Below are positions 62,206 to 64,000 of a stretch of DNA of 64,000 bases, piece by piece. The position numbers were made by a program, and so were the translations under genes. The DNA comes from Conchocele bisecta (lineage: Eukaryota > Mollusca > Bivalvia > Lucinida > Thyasiridae): positions 33,204,616 through 33,268,615 of the forward strand of contig CM055280.1 in the NCBI GenBank assembly GCA_029237695.1, in the 5' to 3' direction. The notes beneath the pieces were generated by a model that ran no database searches, had not been told where the DNA came from, and saw only the letters and a program-made list of their open reading frames with translations. Numbering within the stretch: the stretch's first letter is position 1; every line of letters starts with the position of its first letter.

Positions 62206-63546
62206 AGACACTCCATGTGATTTTGTACCATCTGACGGACACCTGCGTAATTTCATGAAATAGTTTTATAAAATTTAAAATATTTTCCGTAAATGGCGTC
62301 AAAAGTTGACCAAATTTTCAGAGTACATGCTGAATACACTGCGGCTCCATTATAAAGCGGTGGTTGGGGTCCAAGATTTCAAACCGCGATCGAATCCGAC
62401 CGCGTTATAAAATTTTGGGACATGCACGGGTACTGGTACTGCACGGGTTACTGGTATCATCCGCATTTCGGTTACCAACTATTGCAGGAATTCCATTAGC
62501 AACGGACCCATATAAAATCATGTCATTTGAACAGAGGTTAAAGTAATTATTAATAATGCCTATGACATACAAACTTGTATTAATGTATTAAACATATGAG
62601 TTATTTATAAAATCATGCTTATTACGTTGTATAGTGCTCGCGATAGACAGACGCTTATTACAATGTATACTACTCGCGATCAACAGGCGCTTAAAAGGAT
62701 TAATTGATAATAAATAATGCCTATGGTCACGTGTCCTGCCTATTCATGCGGACGATTAGCTGTTGATACGTGCATAATCTCAGGATGTGGGGTCACGTGA
62801 TCTATTGTTTACGCTGCAACAGTCATATTGATGAATGAAATTTACGATTTAAGCGAGATTGCCGTGGGCTGCAGTGTAAACAATAGACCATGTGATCCCA
62901 TACCCAGATAATGCTGAAACAGCAGTCTATTTATAGAACGCTAAATATTACAGAAAAAGAAAGGCGATCGAACACGCAACCATTTATTACCGACAATTAT
63001 GTGTTAACACAGATACATTGACATTACTTGGTGACAAAAAGCGGTACATTTACGTGACTGGAGAAGAAATGGTGCTCATGGGATTTGTGACCAGTGTAGC
63101 TTCTGATCAGGCGTTACATTGGTCGGCATGCTCCTTTGATACGACAATTACTTCGCAAATACATGTCAATTGGGATTAAGGTAATTGAATTGATTAATAA
63201 ATATGCCTATTAACATGATTACCTGATTAAAGGTATTACATTTGCTAACATACTAATAATAATCCTTTCATGGACTTTGAACTTCGTTGTTTGAATAAAC
63301 TTACAGAAATCACGAATCAACTAATTACACGATGACTACGACATCCGACGATTTTTTTTTATTTATTGATTTTTTTTTCTCGATTTTTTTAAAAAATAAT
63401 TGGGATCCATAAGAGACCCGCGTTATAATGGAGATCGCGCTATACGCGACCGCGTTATAATGGAACTGCAGTGTATAATTATTCCGCATGTATTCTGAAT
63501 TACGCAGATGTCCGAAAGGTACAAAATCACATGGCGTGTCTCATAT
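62201..63546. mobile_element. GATTTTGTACC element carrying a nested pogo-like element
   Basis: The outer ends ATATGAGACACTCCATGTGA and CACATGGCGTGTCTCATAT are inverted copies; inner arms are split by the element at 62337-63473. Confidence 0.75.
62337..63473. mobile_element. 1.1-kb pogo/Tc1-like element, TA target
   Basis: Ends CACTGCGGCTCCATTATAA and TTATAATGGAACTGCAGTG are inverted copies with TA on each side (62335-62336, 63474-63475). Inside are subterminal GCGTTATAA repeats, a CTCGCGAT-containing duplication (about 62635-62695) and a palindrome at 62765-62930 (GTGATCTATTGTTTAC / GTAAACAATAGACCATGTGA). No transposase frame. Confidence 0.8.
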
Positions 63547-63604
63547 GTCGTGCGCAAAAATATATTGCTCGTTGCAATTCTTTAATATATAAAAATATAC
63601 CTAC

Positions 63605-64000
63605 CACATAACGGCCTCCCAAAGGTCCAGCACTTCCGATATACAACGATGATCCGGGTTCAAAATTCAACTGGTTCCTGTCCACATTTTTAGAATCCTG
63701 CAACACACAATTTTTATACAACGAAATAACATTTCTCTCCACTTTTATTCCGAGTTTCACCCACTGATTTGTCAATGCGGAGAGCGTAAAATTTGATATA
63801 ATATCCGACGAACTTTTATATCGTGAATCCACCGTATAATACACTCCCAAGTTATGGTAACCGGAATTTATAAACGTGAGTTTAACACCGAATTGTACTA
63901 TTTTGCCGTAAGGGTTAACGACGGCGAAAAGAAACCCGCCGCTGTTGCGAATTCTTAAAGTCAACGTGACCGCGAAGTCGTTGTATAAACTGTCTCCGCG
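63605..64000 (-). CDS. COL15A1/COL18A1-like: TSPN (thrombospondin/laminin-G) domain exon, partial
   Basis: The exon is open at the right edge of the window, in frame from base 64000 (132 codons), with donor GTAGGT. It starts RGDSLYNDFAVTLTLRIRN, continues SGGFLFAVVNPYGKIVQFGV, and includes NQWVKLGIKVERNVISLYKN, CVLQDSKN and SLYIGSAGPLGGRYV. The succession DFAVTLTLR, GG-x-LFAVV, W-x-KL, LY-x-N-C and LYIG-x-AG matches the beta-sandwich of TSPN domains at the N-terminus of collagens IX, XII, XV and XVIII. The C in NCVLQ probably pairs with the C of the next exon. NFT and NSG nearby offer one N-glycan sequon (NFT). The RGDS at the edge is unusual. An internal Met-like start is not needed; the frame runs off the window. 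Confidence 0.93.

Larger units (their letters stand above)
7518..64000 (-). other. COL15A1/COL18A1-like: Multiplexin (collagen XV/XVIII-like) gene, partial, open at both ends
   Basis: The gene is assembled from exons read on the minus strand. The order is TSPN domain, acidic Ser-Gly linker, interrupted Gly-X-Y region, XV/XVIII-type trimerization domain, hinge. This order is diagnostic of multiplexins, which are secreted basement-membrane collagens and proteoglycans whose C-terminal endostatin is released by proteolysis. Accepted exons have AG and GT borders and compatible phases, and Gly-X-Y triplets continue across junctions. The signal peptide, the start of the TSPN domain and any upstream module lie beyond base 64000. 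Endostatin and the stop codon lie beyond base 1 or were not recognised. Introns range from about 80 nt to over 6 kb. Family assignment is strong; choosing between a XV-like and XVIII-like name is not meaningful for an invertebrate single-type multiplexin. Confidence 0.9.

Overview
This is an intron-rich animal locus. Short GC-rich exons with clean GT-AG borders sit in AT-rich introns packed with hairpin (MITE-like) elements, SINE-like sequences and minisatellites. The repeat composition suggests a mollusc, probably a bivalve; that is an inference, since no marker gene fixes the species.

Only one gene is supported. It lies on the minus strand and runs off both ends: a multiplexin, the collagen XV/XVIII family. 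In transcription order the window holds the C-terminal part of an N-terminal thrombospondin/laminin-G (TSPN) domain (64000-63605 and 60833-60768), an acidic Ser-Gly linker (60458-60375), and a collagenous region of many Gly-X-Y exons with interruptions (58237 down to 14231). The collagen XV/XVIII trimerization domain follows (13820-13689), then the start of the hinge (9610-9569, 7535-7518 and possibly 2418-2389). Endostatin is not visible and should lie beyond base 1. Splice phases agree along the accepted chain: phase 0 everywhere except phase 1 between 58084/55863 and 47283/44568. About 1,100 residues are encoded. Acidic Ser-Gly sites in the interruptions suggest a proteoglycan, and RGD motifs occur in the TSPN exon and in two collagenous exons.

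The introns hold at least five hairpin families bounded by TTAA (piggyBac-like ends), several other palindromic families in multiple copies, pogo/Tc1-like terminal-repeat elements, and repeated nesting of one element inside another. Tandem arrays include a 46-bp array (5.2-5.9 kb), a 111-bp array (10.4-11.0 kb), a 54-bp array (16.7-20.3 kb), a 190-bp array (32.9-33.6 kb) and a 19-bp array (50.6-55.1 kb).

The most unusual signal is the 54-bp array. Each unit is a copy of the last 27 nt of a collagen exon plus its consensus splice donor and the first 27 nt of the intron, which end in AG. About 65 donor copies therefore follow the real one, and each unit could be read as an in-frame 27-nt cassette. 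Partial duplications of exon borders also occur at 23.7 kb (acceptor side) and 55.3-55.9 kb (donor side), so this gene seems to have duplicated exon-intron junctions repeatedly.
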